A stretch of DNA of 64,000 nucleotides from Okapia johnstoni (lineage: Eukaryota > Chordata > Mammalia > Artiodactyla > Giraffidae), in assembly GCA_024291935.2 (NCBI GenBank), contig CM044312.1, forward strand, positions 46,258,001 to 46,322,000. Direction: 5' to 3'. Shown here piece after piece: positions 1-10,322 of the stretch (its first letter is position 1; every line of letters begins with the position of its first letter). A program made the translations under genes and the position numbers. The notes beneath the pieces were generated by a model. It searched no databases. It had not been told where the DNA came from and saw only the letters and a program-made list of their open reading frames with translations.

Positions 1-607
1 ATTTGTATGTGTTGTAATACAAATGTCATTAAAATATAACATTTGCCTACTGAGAACATTATACTATTTATGAAACTGTATGATTTCTATAACTAAACTC
101 AGCAAGATTTTATTGCTCTCCCCTCCTGTAATCACAGAAGTCCTGACTCAACATTCTAGAACCACAGCTTACCTACATGCAGTTTCACTAAAATCTGCAA
201 CTAGTCCTTGTTTTCTCATCGTTTCTGTTTAACCTTTTTTTGTGGTTAAACAACCCCTTTCTAAAAGGTTATTATTAATTAAAGGCTCAAATTAACACCA
301 AGAAAACTTTCATGTCACAAATTCTCACTGCCTCCGTGATTAGAAAGAACTATATTTCTATTAGCATGATGATAAATATTCATGAATGTCTTTTAAAATT
401 TTGTAGGTATTTTAAGTCAATTTCACTTTCTCTGAAGATATACCAAAAGAAGTCTTTGATGTACTGACGTGATTTCTTCCTTATTTCTTTATCCCCTACT
501 CTGGCTTATTTATATTTTATTTTATGTTATACACACACACACACAAATTTTCTTCCAAGTATCTGTCCCTTTTTATTGGAATGTTTAAGTGATTTTGTGT
601 TTCTCTT
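1..607. other. Unassigned AT-rich non-coding sequence
   Basis: No gene, RNA or recognisable interspersed repeat seen. It is AT-rich and holds a short (AC)n run at 531-545. Confidence 0.6.
531..545. repeat. (AC)n microsatellite, short
   Basis: About seven uninterrupted AC units. This is probably too short to be highly polymorphic. Confidence 0.85.
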
Positions 608-619
608 AAGATCCTTTCA

Positions 620-1159
620 GTTCAGTTCAGTTTAGTTGCTCAGTCGGGTCCGACTCTTTGTGACCCCATGAACCGCAGTATGCCAGGCCTCCCTGTCCAT
701 CACCAACTCCCTGTGTCCACCCAAACCCATGTCCATCGAGTTGATGATGCCATCCAGCCATCTCATCCTCTGTCGTCCCCTTCTCCTCCTGCCTTCAATC
801 TTTCCCAGCATCAGGGTCTTTTCCAATGAGTCAGCTCTTTGCATCAGGGGGCCAAAGTATTGGAGTTTCAGCTTCAACATCAGTCCTTCCAATGAACACC
901 CAGGACTGATCTCCTTTAGGATGGACTGGTTGGATCTCCTTGCAGTCCAAGGGACTCTCAAGAGTCTTCTCCAACACCACAGTTCAAAAGCATCAATTCT
1001 GCAGCGCTCAGCTTTCTTTTTAGTCCAACTCTCACATCCATACATGACCACTGGAAAAACCATAGCCTTGACTAGATGGACCTTTGTTGGCAAAGTAATG
1101 TCTCTGCTTTTTAATATGCTATCTAGGTTGGTCACAACTTTCCTTCCAAGGAGTAAGTG
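620..1159 (-). mobile_element. BovB (RTE) LINE, 5'-truncated 3' end
   Basis: On the minus strand 632-1135 encodes 167 residues of the C-terminal part of the BovB reverse-transcriptase ORF. It carries the family segments around [29 protein letters not shown] and the basic [15 protein letters not shown] stretch. The 3' end lies at 620 with TGAACTGAAC-type terminal repeats. A near-duplicate 12-mer flanks it (AAGATCCTTTCA at 608-619, AAGATATTTTCA at 1160-1171, two mismatches), a plausible aged target duplication. The endonuclease and RT catalytic motifs are absent, so it is a dead copy. It is the only window copy whose C-terminal sense frame stays open for most of its length. Confidence 0.93.
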
Positions 1160-1171
1160 AAGATATTTTCA

Positions 1172-3857
1172 AATAACCATTTATACTGCATTGCATCCTG
1201 ATCCCCCTGAAACAAGAGAGGTGGAATAAAGAGTGCCGCATGGAAATGGACAAATAGTTCACCTAATTCCATTTTCACTTTGAACCACAGTTATTAATAA
1301 CATGAATACAGTTAAGCTGAGAGGAAGGTATGAGAGCAGCAGAAAAAGGTAATTGTGTACCAGATAGTGCTGTGTTTATATTTCATAAACTAATTGTTAG
1401 TACGTTGAGGGCACGTAAAGTGTCCTCCTGACTTCAACTGTGGTATGAGTGTATGTACAGAAATGTGAGAATTGATAGAGTTACCAGTTACTAATACCAC
1501 TGTAAAACTGATCTCCAGAAGTTTTACATCATCTAAATTTTTTTTACTAAGCTCTTCACTTCAATCATACCCTGAAGCAGTTATTTCCACAAGTGAATGA
1601 TGTGTTATATAAAGAGCAATTTCCTTTTTATTTTTGGTGAATTTGCCTTTTAATTTCATTTAGCAACCATTTTGTCTTACATGGTGGAATAGTGTAGATT
1701 TAAATGAACTCTCCAAAGATTGATAAAATCGATGTCTGTTCACCAAGCTTTGAACTATACTTCAACCTTATAAATGAAATTTGCTGTTTTCTTTTAAAAG
1801 GATCATAAAGAATATTTGATTATTTTGGTAAAGACAGGCTTCCCTTTGTAAAAGAGATGGTATATTATGGAATGACATTTATAACCTAATGTTATTCAGA
1901 TAAAGTGGGGAAAAAAACCCAGCAAGACCTCAATGAGGGAAGCAAATCTGGAAAATAAGGAAATCTGAAAAAATATAAGGCAACTGTCTTCATCTTGTTT
2001 TGTGGGACCTTGTCATTACCTGCTGGGGAACTCTGGCAAGTCTGTTCAGACAGAGGCTGGCAAATGCATTTATCAATCATTTCAGGAAAGATGAAGAATG
2101 CCTTCAAAGACAACACCCTCTCGTTGGCTTCACAGAATCTTTTAAGGTTTTACTGTTATTAAGATTAAATAAAAGATGGGCAGTAAAGATATTGGAGCAG
2201 GGTTTATTATGAGAAAAAGTACACATTAAGAATCAGGCTCCCCCGCCACTTAGTTCAGCACTCTGTACACATTCTTCCATTCAGATTTTTTTATTGTTGT
2301 TTGCTTAGGGAAAAAAGTCCCTGGTGAAGGAATGTAGGCATGAGTACATTAGCTGCCTCTCCAGTGCTCTGTCTGCTGTGCGGGCCCACGTACCCCTCCC
2401 AGGTTTGTAGTTGTCTGCTGGTCAGGGTTGTAGGCTGCTGCTGGCTGCAAACCAATTTTCTCCTTGCAAATAAAGGAGTCATCTGCCAGCATTGTATTTG
2501 TTGGGGCTCTTCTGAGCCAATCAGGACTGCCCTGGATGGAGGGGACAAGGAAAAGTTTATAATAGGATCAGTTTTGTTTGCAATTTGTTTCTAATAGATG
2601 CCAATAAGCCGGTTAACTAGGCTCCAGTTAATGGACATTTTATTGTTTCTCCCCCTCATTGTGCACATGACCTCTCCTTAGAAGATCTGCTTTGCCTGAA
2701 AACATGGATCTGCTGCCTGGTAGCTGGAGGGCTCTCTCTGCTCTAGAAAACTTGTTTGCCAGCCCCAGGCTGCAGACCAGGCCAAAATACTCTGATCATC
2801 CTGTCACTCGGAAATTTATAGCAACATTCGGGCTTTTGTTCCATGTGTATTTCTCCAAATACAATATCTCCCTCAAGAAATCAATGATAAGCTGTTAAAC
2901 TAAAGAGCATGGTAACATCCACAGAGCAGTAAATTAATGGTCTTTTGTGGATAGATGGTTACAGATTTCATCATAAAAAATGGATAAAAGATTACATATC
3001 ACACAGAGCGAAACTTTTAATAACTCAACATGACTTTTCTTAATGGGTTTTATTCATTTTAATCATTATAGTGTCAATGATGATTATAGTCTTATTAGAT
3101 TGTAGTGATTGAGGGGACTGTTTATGAGATATTGAAAATTTCAGGCTGCTCAGAATAGCCCAGCAGCTTGTGTGGGTTTGATGTGTAACTTTATCTGGAG
3201 GAGTAGGGCATGTCAGGGAGAGTTTCAATTAATACTTTTACTAAATTGCTCCTGTCTTTAGTGACCTAGGTCACAGATGACTTAAGAATTCCACAACATC
3301 AGCTTTTCAAAACAGTTGAGTTGCAGCAGTGTAAATCAAAGGAGGTTCGGAGTGAATGTGCTGTGTTTAAATAAGGTGGGCCAGGAAAGGCCTTGGGCAA
3401 AAGTGGCATAAGTCCCTCTGCCTCATTTTGCAGCCAGGAGAGTCCTTATTCTGCCTGATGGTGCCTTCCCAGAAAGGAGGTACTTTAATAACAGGATATA
3501 AAGTTAGCCACAAGAATCTGGAAGGTTAAATTCTCAGTTTTTCTCTTAATGTCTGGACACATGATTAAAATGAAAGCCAGGGCTCTATTAGTGATTAATA
3601 AGGTGCTAGTCCAGAGAAATGCCCCAGGACACTGTCATCCTAGGAAAATTATTGTAATAAACATGTTAATGCTATTTCTTAAAAAAAAAAAAAAAGAAAG
3701 GACCCTACAGATGAATACCTTCAATGGAACCATGGTCATAATACTATCCAGCTGATATCCTCTTGATTTAGTATTGATTCTCCAGAATGTCTATTTCCAT
3801 TACAAACAATTTTGTCACCTAACAATTATTCCAAATGTTCCACTATAATGAAAATCA
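1172..3857. other. Unassigned single-copy-like sequence
   Basis: There is no ORF with family resemblance and no repeat that I recognise. The local GC rise at 2360-2560 has no gene-like structure. A 15-base A run lies at 3681-3695. Confidence 0.5.
3681..3695. repeat. Poly(A) run
   Basis: Fifteen consecutive A, followed by GAAAG. It could be the tail of an unrecognised plus-strand retroelement, but no body is recognised upstream. Confidence 0.7.
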
Positions 3858-4856
3858 TGTATAAAAGGTCCAGGAGAAGCTGCACATAGCAATAAGTGGT
3901 TCATGATCTGAGCCACAGTCAGCTCCTGGTCTTATTTTTGCTGACTGTATAGAGCTTCTCCATCTTTGGCTGCAAAGAATATAATCAATCTGATTTTGGT
4001 ATTGACTATCTTGCAATGTCCATGTGTAGAGTCTTCTCTTGTGTTGTTGGAAGAGGGTGTTTGCTATGACCATTGCGTTTTCTTGACGAAGCTCTGATAG
4101 CCTTTGCCCTGCTTCATGTTGTACTCCAAGGCCAAATTTGCCTGTTACTCCAGATATCTCTTGACTTACTACTTTTGCATTCCAGTCTCCTATAATGAAG
4201 AGGACATCTTTTTGGGTGTTCCAGAAGGTCTTCAAGGTCTTAGAACTGTTCACCTTCAGCTTCTTCAGCATTACTGGTTGGAGCAGAGACTTGGATTACT
4301 GTGATGTTGAATGGTTTGCCTTGGAAACGAGCAGAGATCATTCTGTTGTTTTTGAGATTATACCCAAGTACTGCATTTTGGACTCTTTTGTTGACTATGA
4401 GGGCTACTCCATTTCTTCTAAGGAATTCTTGCCTACAGTAGTAGATGTAATAGTCATCTGAGTTAAATTTGCCCATTCCAGTCCATTTTAGTTTACTGAT
4501 TTCTAAAATGTCAATGTTCACTCTTGCCATCTCCTGTTTGACCATTTCTAATTCACCTTGATTCATGGACCTAACATTCTAGGTTCCTATGCAATATTGC
4601 TCTTTACAACATCAGACTTTACTTCCATCACTAGTCACATCAAAACTGGGTGTTGTTTTTGCTTTAGTTCTGTCTCTTCATTGTTTCTGGAGTTATTTCT
4701 CCACTCTTCTCCAGTAGCATATTGGGCACCTACCGACCTGGGGAGTTCATCTTTCGGTGTCCTATCTTTTTGCCTTTTCATACTGTTCATCGCGTTCTCA
4801 AGGCAATACTGAAGTGGTTTGCTGTTTCCCTCTCGAGTGGACCACATTTTATCAGA
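3858..4856 (-). mobile_element. BovB LINE 5' part with endonuclease domain
   Basis: Read on the minus strand, this is the beginning of BovB: 5' leader (about 4856-4567), then the ORF start at 4566 and an APE-type endonuclease domain. The first frame (4566-4240) carries the N-terminal segment, including LEISKLKWTGMG. The second (4271-3855) carries the catalytic-site motifs GDWNAKV, QIDYILCSQRW and a GSDHE segment matching the C-terminal SDH motif of APE nucleases. The two frames overlap in different registers, so one frameshift lies near 4240-4271. The element stops just after the endonuclease domain; linker, RT and 3' end are missing. That is unusual for LINEs, which normally lose the 5' end, and implies a later deletion or rearrangement. 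Confidence 0.92.
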
Positions 4857-5159
4857 AGTGTGGTTAGGGTTAGACCACTAGTTAGCAATGCTAAATAGAC
4901 CACTTAGCATCCATCTCTTTCTATGACTGCCACACTGGGTCAGAACCTTGTTGCCTTGCCTGGCCAGTGGCTGGCACAGAGGAGGACTAATGATCATTTT
5001 GGGCTGAAGGAAAGCCAGCTCCATGAGAAGAGGCTTTGTGGGCAAGATTAAGATCTTAAATCTGTTTAGGCCAGAATTTTGTGATAATAGATTTCTCCCT
5101 ACATTGTGAAACTACAGATCTATGATCCAGATATTAATAAATCCAGCAACTAGCACGAG
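4857..5159. other. Unassigned short gap
   Basis: Nothing recognisable. It separates the BovB endonuclease fragment from an L1 tail. Confidence 0.5.
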
Positions 5160-5273
5160 ACACATGCTTCCATCACCCATGGCTGATTCATGTCGAAGTA
5201 TGGCAAAAACTACTACAATATTGTAAAGTAATTATCCCCCAACTAAAATAAATAAATAAATTAAAAAAAAAAA
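5160..5273 (+). mobile_element. Ruminant L1 3' end with A-rich tail
   Basis: The order CATGGCTGATTCATGTC, GTATGGCAAAAAC, TACAATATTGTAAAGTAATT followed by AATAAATAAATAAAT and an A11 run is the typical 3' terminus of ruminant L1. Only about 110 bases remain, so no coding part survives. Confidence 0.8.
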
Positions 5274-7227
5274 GAAATGAACAATAAAGAGAATAGGTTT
5301 TTTTTAATGAGTATTATCAAATCCTACAAGAATGATATGTTTAGAGTTGGTTCAGATCCCCCCACCAGTTTACTCTTTTTCTTATCTTATCGGTTGAAAC
5401 CAGACCAGTTACTGGAGGTTTTCTCCCCAAAGGGCAAAACAAAGATTGTTTTACAGTTTTCTTTCCATGCCAGCTAGTATTTCCCAGTTTCCATTGGAGA
5501 CATTAAGGTTTTAACTTCTGTTAATCCTTAGACAACACTAAAAGGATTCAGAGAGAGTCTGATTTACACAGTCAGTGAGAAACAGCCTTCCAATTCTTAT
5601 TGCCTTTTATGTGTTCCATTTTTCAATTTTATCTGTTGGAATGTAAAATTTCAGCTCTTTTATAAATTGCCTACTAATGTTTAATTCCTTATATCATTGT
5701 ATTGTTACCAGATAACCACAATTGCTACATGGAACAATACAGAAGATGCATTAACTATCAATAGACGAGGACTTGAATAGATAGCAAAAGTAATATACAT
5801 GAAAAATAGACTGTCAAGCAATGTCAGCCTCAATGAGCATGAATTTACAGTCGTGTACAGTAGCCACAATGGCTCTCACTGTTGATTCATCCTCTGATTA
5901 CTCTGTTTGCACTGTAGACAAAATGGCCTAAATGAAGACCAAGATAATAAGTGAACGATCTATCAACTCTTTTATTTTTATTCCAAGCTAGAATTGGCAG
6001 AGAAGGAACAGTAAATGGAGATTCCTGCTGGTTCTGTGTCACAGGACTCTTTTAAAAACACTGAAGGCTCCGTGAGTTATTTAAGACAGAATAGAAAGTA
6101 GGACTTTGCGATTTTACTGAAGCCTTATGTCAAGTTCTTTACACACACCCCAACCACCACACGCTCAGGCTGCAGGTTTTTGTTGCTGTTGTTAACAACC
6201 ATCAGTACGAGAATGCTTGTTTTCAGTAGATGATAGACTGGCCAAGTCAGGAGCTACTGAAAGAGTCAAAGATGGAAATAAATATTGTAGGTGCAGGCTG
6301 AGAACTCAGAAGAATATTTTCAGTTACCCAGAGAATTTCTCATTTTAGGCCCTCTTTAAGTAATTTTACCACCTTGACAGTCCCACAGACTTGTCAGGTC
6401 TTTGAGGTCACACAGAATCTTAAATTCACCATAGTTATGAGAAAACTTGCTATTATATTTTTTATTAACCATTCTACAACACTACAAAACTAACCCCATC
6501 CCTTTCACCTTGATTTTCTCTCTTGCCTTAATGGCATTATAATTTTGCCACTTACTGGTGCTCCTAACCTTACTGCCTGCTTCATTGTCTGCTTACAATA
6601 TTCAATCATTGCTGAAAGAGACATTTTCCATGAAGCAGATGAAGCTTTAGTTCAGGGCTGCTCTTGCGCACAGGTCTCTGGCAGCAGCCCAGCAATATGT
6701 TTTTGTAAAAACATATGTTTTTTGTAAAATTGGGGAAAATAAGATATTTCAACTGCTGTTTCTTTCCACTGTGACCTCTCCTCAGCCACACTTGCCCTCT
6801 TGTCAGGTACCAGGTTGGAGACTGGGCAAGAGAATTGTCAAATTGAGTTTGGGGATTCATTCATCTGGGTTTAATGGGACATGTTTATGTGTTCTGGAGG
6901 CACTTCTGTTTATATTTGGTTAGTACAAGTTGTCCCAAAATAGGGACTGCCTTCCAGTGTATTCCTACTGCCCACTGTGTTGAGTCATTGATCTTATAAC
7001 ATAAAGAAGCAAGGCCAGAAGTGCACCATGCTGCACAGGTGGGGAGGAAAACACAGCATGAATGTGTGGAATCTTTCAGTTGCCAGGCATGTAAAGTTGT
7101 AAGCCGAGGATTCACTTCTCATCAACACCTGGTCAACATAATAGTTCTCTCCTATCAAGAATGTACTCTAAAATGTAGTGTATGCAATATGAATCCACCA
7201 TACATTTTCTTTTCTTTTGTAAGGAGA
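5274..7227. other. Unassigned single-copy-like sequence
   Basis: No gene or assignable repeat in about 1.95 kb. A small perfect hairpin lies at 6695-6716. Confidence 0.5.
6695..6716. repeat. Perfect 10-bp inverted repeat (hairpin)
   Basis: The arms ATATGTTTTT and AAAAACATAT are exact complements separated by GT. A degenerate second ATGTTTTTTGTAAAA unit follows at once, so the site may come from a local duplication. No function is indicated. Confidence 0.8.
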
Positions 7228-7966
7228 ACACATAAACAGCTTCTTGATGAGGGTGAAAGAGGAGAGTGAAAAAGGTGGCTTAAAACTCAGCATTCAAAAA
7301 ACTAAGATCATGGCATCTGTCCCATCACTTTATGGCAAATAGATGGGGAAACAACAGAAACAGTGACATTATATTTTCCTGGGCTCCAAAATCACTGCAG
7401 ATGGTGAATGTAGCCACGAAATTAAGAGATGCTTGCTCCCTGGAAGGAAAGCTATGACAGACTTAGACAGAATATTTTAATAAAGCAGAGACATTACTTT
7501 GCCAACAAAGGTCCGTCTAGTCAAAACTATGGTTTTTCCAATAGTCATGTATGGATGTGAAAGTTGGATCATAAAGGCTGAGCACTGAAGAACTGATGCT
7601 TTTGAATTGTGGTGCTGGAGAAGACTCTTGAGAGTCCTGTGGACAGCAAAGATATCAAACGAGTCAATCCTTAAGGAAATCAGTCCTGAATATTCATTGG
7701 AAGGACTGATGCTGAAGCTGAAGCTACAGTACTTTGGCCACCTGATGTGAAGAGCCAACTCATTGGAAAAGACCCTGATGCTGGGAAAGATTGAGGGCAG
7801 GAGGAGGAGGGGGCAACAGAGGATGAGATGGTTAGGTGGCATCACTGACTCAAAGAACATGAATTGTAGCAAACTCCAGGAGATGGTGAAGGCAGGGGAG
7901 CCTGGCGTGCTACAGTCCATGGGGTTGCAAAGAATAGGACACGACTTAGCAACTGAACAACAGCAA
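7228..7966 (+). mobile_element. BovB LINE, 5'-truncated, decayed RT C-terminus
   Basis: It begins in the region just after the RT catalytic core (KVKEESEK-type segment) and runs to a TGAACAACAGC-type 3' end. The sense frame is broken by indels and by TGA codons at 7586-7588 and 7748-7750, both where family members have CGA. The longest sense frame is only 68 codons (7763-7969), whereas the antisense strand stays open for 178 codons (7477-8013). The element is non-coding and inactive. Confidence 0.93.
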
Positions 7967-8439
7967 TAGGAATAATGAAAAATAGAGTTCATCAGCTTAT
8001 GTCTGTATGGCACAAACTGATAGCAGGTCTATAAATATTAGGTTCATCTTTACCAATTTACACATAAAGGAAACTTAATAGAAATGTTTTGCAATTTTAA
8101 ACAAGCCTAAAAATTTACATGATAGCACTAGTAATGAGTTATGAGCCAAAATTTTTTTAACTAACATTAATAGAAAACAAATTTTGGTCACCCAAGCTAA
8201 AGGAGAGACTGAGGTTTCTTCCTACTCCTTCCATAGAACATTGTATTATAAGATATTGGCCATATGAAGAAGCAATTGAGTATACAGCCAAAAATGTACA
8301 AAGATAAGAATTCTAGAGGTTTGTCAGGCAGTTCATTTTTTAAAATATGCTTTTTTGTGACACTAGTGGTGTTTGTCAAGTTTCTCGATTTTGTAATTTG
8401 TAATGATTTTTTTCTCATTCTAAATAAATGTTCACTCTT
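7967..8439. other. Unassigned AT-rich sequence
   Basis: No gene or recognisable repeat. Confidence 0.5.
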
Positions 8440-8646
8440 ACGGTTTAGTTGCTAAGTCATGTCCAAATCTTTGCCACCCCATGGACTGTAGCCTACCAGG
8501 CTCCTCTGTCCATGAGATTTTCCAGGCAAGAATATTGGAGTGCATTGCCATTTTCTTCTCCAGGGGATCTTCCCCACTCAGGGATCGAACCTGGGTCTCC
8601 TGCATTGCAGGCAGATTCTTTACCAACTAAGGTACCAAGGAAGCCC
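8440..8646 (-). mobile_element. Bov-tA SINE
   Basis: Read on the minus strand: tRNA-like head (GGCTTCCTTGG... with B-box-like GGTTCGATCCC), CCTGGAGAAG linker, then the BovB-derived body (TATTCTTGCCTGG, CCATGGGGTGGC) and tail. Nearly full length. No convincing target duplication was found. Confidence 0.92.
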
Positions 8647-8798
8647 AGTTATTAGCCCAACAATTAGTATTACTGTAACTTTTATACTTAACACTTTATT
8701 GTTTTTCTTTATAAAAGAATCATATAAGCTTCTTGATTATATGAACTTCATACCCACCAAACCTGGCTTCATCCTGACCCAGCCCTATGGGTTCCTCC

Positions 8799-8812
8799 TC
8801 CATGGTATTTCT
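8799..8812. repeat. Target-site duplication, left copy
   Basis: TCCATGGTATTTCT here matches TCCATGGTGTTTCT at 9076-9089 (13 of 14). Together they bracket the CHR SINE. Confidence 0.8.
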
Positions 8813-9075
8813 TTCTTTCTTTTTTTAAATTATCTATTTGGCTGCATTGGGTGTTAGTTATAGCATGTGGGGTCTTTGTTGCATCATGCAGATCTTTCAT
8901 TGCAGCTCATGGACTCTCTAGTTGTGGCACACGGGCTCAGTAGTTATGGCACATGGGCCTATTTGCTTCATGGCATGTGGGATCCTAGTTTCCCGACCAG
9001 TGACTGGACCCAGGTCCCCTGTGCTGAAAGCACAGAGTCTTAACCACTGGACCTGGATCACCAGAAAAGTCCCTT
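8813..9075 (-). mobile_element. CHR-type SINE (cetacean-hippo-ruminant)
   Basis: On the plus strand it reads as the antisense of a CHR element: pyrimidine-rich left end, GGCTGCATTGGGT, repeated TAGTTGTGGCACACGGGCT-like units, GGCATGTGGGATC, then a decayed tRNA-like promoter region (GACTGGACCCAGGTCCCC, CTTAACCACTGGACC). Its flanking 14-bp duplication supports simple retroposition in this orientation. Confidence 0.88.
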
Positions 9076-9245
9076 TCCATGGTGTTTCTGGACTCTGTGC
9101 CATCTTTCCATTTGTCACAGACATCACCTTACTTCAGACACCATTTTTTCTTGTGTTATAATCCAGCAGAGGAAGTACTTAAAGTGATTCTCATAGCATC
9201 TTCTTTTCCTTACTCTTATCCATACTGCTTTCTCATATCAGATTA

Positions 9246-9465
9246 CTCTTATTAATAACAACAGTAAGTACAATTTGTGCAGTACTTGTTAGGTACCAGG
9301 TACTTTATATATATTGTCTTTAATTCCCATAATCACCCTAATTAGTAGGTATGACTACCATTGCAGAGATGAGAAAATCAGATCTCAAAATGCTTAAGGC
9401 ACTTGCCAAGACCACAAAGATACCACAGGACAGAGGCAAGATTCAAACCCAGTCCCCCCAATTCT
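9246..9465 (+). mobile_element. MIR SINE
   Basis: MIR order is visible: TTGTTAGGTACCAGGTACTTTATATA, AATTCCCATAATCACCC, GCAGAGATGAGAAAAT, CACTTGCCAAGACCACAAAG and GATTCAAACCCAGTC. It is strongly diverged, as expected for a mammal-wide repeat. Confidence 0.85.
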
Positions 9466-9889
9466 GTCTGCCAATTGCATGCAGCCTTCCTCTTTTCTAA
9501 AGTGTTTAGCTCCCTTCACTGTTTGCAGAAATAAACCTTAACCTTTACCTCTTCCCAGTAAGATGCTGGCCTCGCCTTCCAGGCAGGTGGATCACCTTAT
9601 ATGCCCCCAAGGCAGCCAAATGGGATCCTTGATGGTGCCCACATATGGCACACCTTTTCCTTGGCACTGAACTATGGTAACCCCTTCTCAACTTTCTGGA
9701 GCCCTTGAATGCAAGTTTCCATGCCATCTCCAGCCTCCCAAATGGGTGTGATAGCTCCTCTTTAGGTCACAGAGAATCTTGGTTTTACTGTTAGAGATTA
9801 CATGACGTTTTACTTCTCTTGATTTATAGGAGGAATATGGGCGCTCATCTGTTGCAATCATTTCATTTTAGTTTGCTTAGTTCACTTAA
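9466..9889. other. Unassigned sequence
   Basis: No gene or clear repeat. A pyrimidine-rich part near 9480-9560 has no further structure. Confidence 0.5.
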
Positions 9890-10282
9890 TATCATAGACA
9901 CTGTCCATATTTTTTCTCACAGTCAGTCATCTCCATTTTGAATGGCTGCTTTTTTATTTGATATGAGTTATTCAAATACTACTCCATATGTAGACTTTTT
10001 TGTTTCAGTTTTTGTTTGTGTTTTTACTGTTGTTGCTGTTTGTTAAAGTCAGCATTGGAAAGAACATCTTTGGAAAGTAGATTTCTTTCCTCTATGGCGT
10101 TATTTCCCCAGGATAAAACTCTAGACATGGTCTTATAGGATCAAAGAGTATGGACATTTTATGACTCCCATGGCCCTGTCGCTTTTCAAAGGTTTGCATA
10201 GTTTACATTGTGATTGGTAGTACAAGAGTGTACTAGTTTCACCTTACAACATTGGGTGGTATTTAATTTTCTGTTTTTGCCA
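9890..10282 (-). mobile_element. L1M remnant, 3' region (antisense)
   Basis: The order of AATGGCTGC..., GGAAAGAACATCTTTGG, CCCAGGATAAAACTCTAGA, GGATCAAAGAGTATG and a CATTTTATGA segment follows the antisense 3' region of old mammalian L1. It is too diverged to name a subfamily. Confidence 0.6.
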
Positions 10283-10303
10283 CGAGCAGGTTGTTCCCTT
10301 TGA

Positions 10304-10322
10304 TTTTTTTTTTTTTTTTTTT
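10304..10322. repeat. Poly(T) run, about 19 bases
   Basis: Uninterrupted T run directly beyond the L1M remnant. Confidence 0.85.

Noticed and set aside
531..545. CRISPR-like or functional tandem array
   Set aside because: Simple dinucleotide run; no spacer structure. The host is a mammal.
632..1135. 167-codon open frame as a host gene
   Set aside because: It is the C-terminal part of the BovB reverse-transcriptase ORF, with no start context and no upstream domains.
7477..8013. 178-codon minus-strand frame as a gene
   Set aside because: It is antisense to BovB and repeated opposite other BovB copies; explained by composition and CpG decay.
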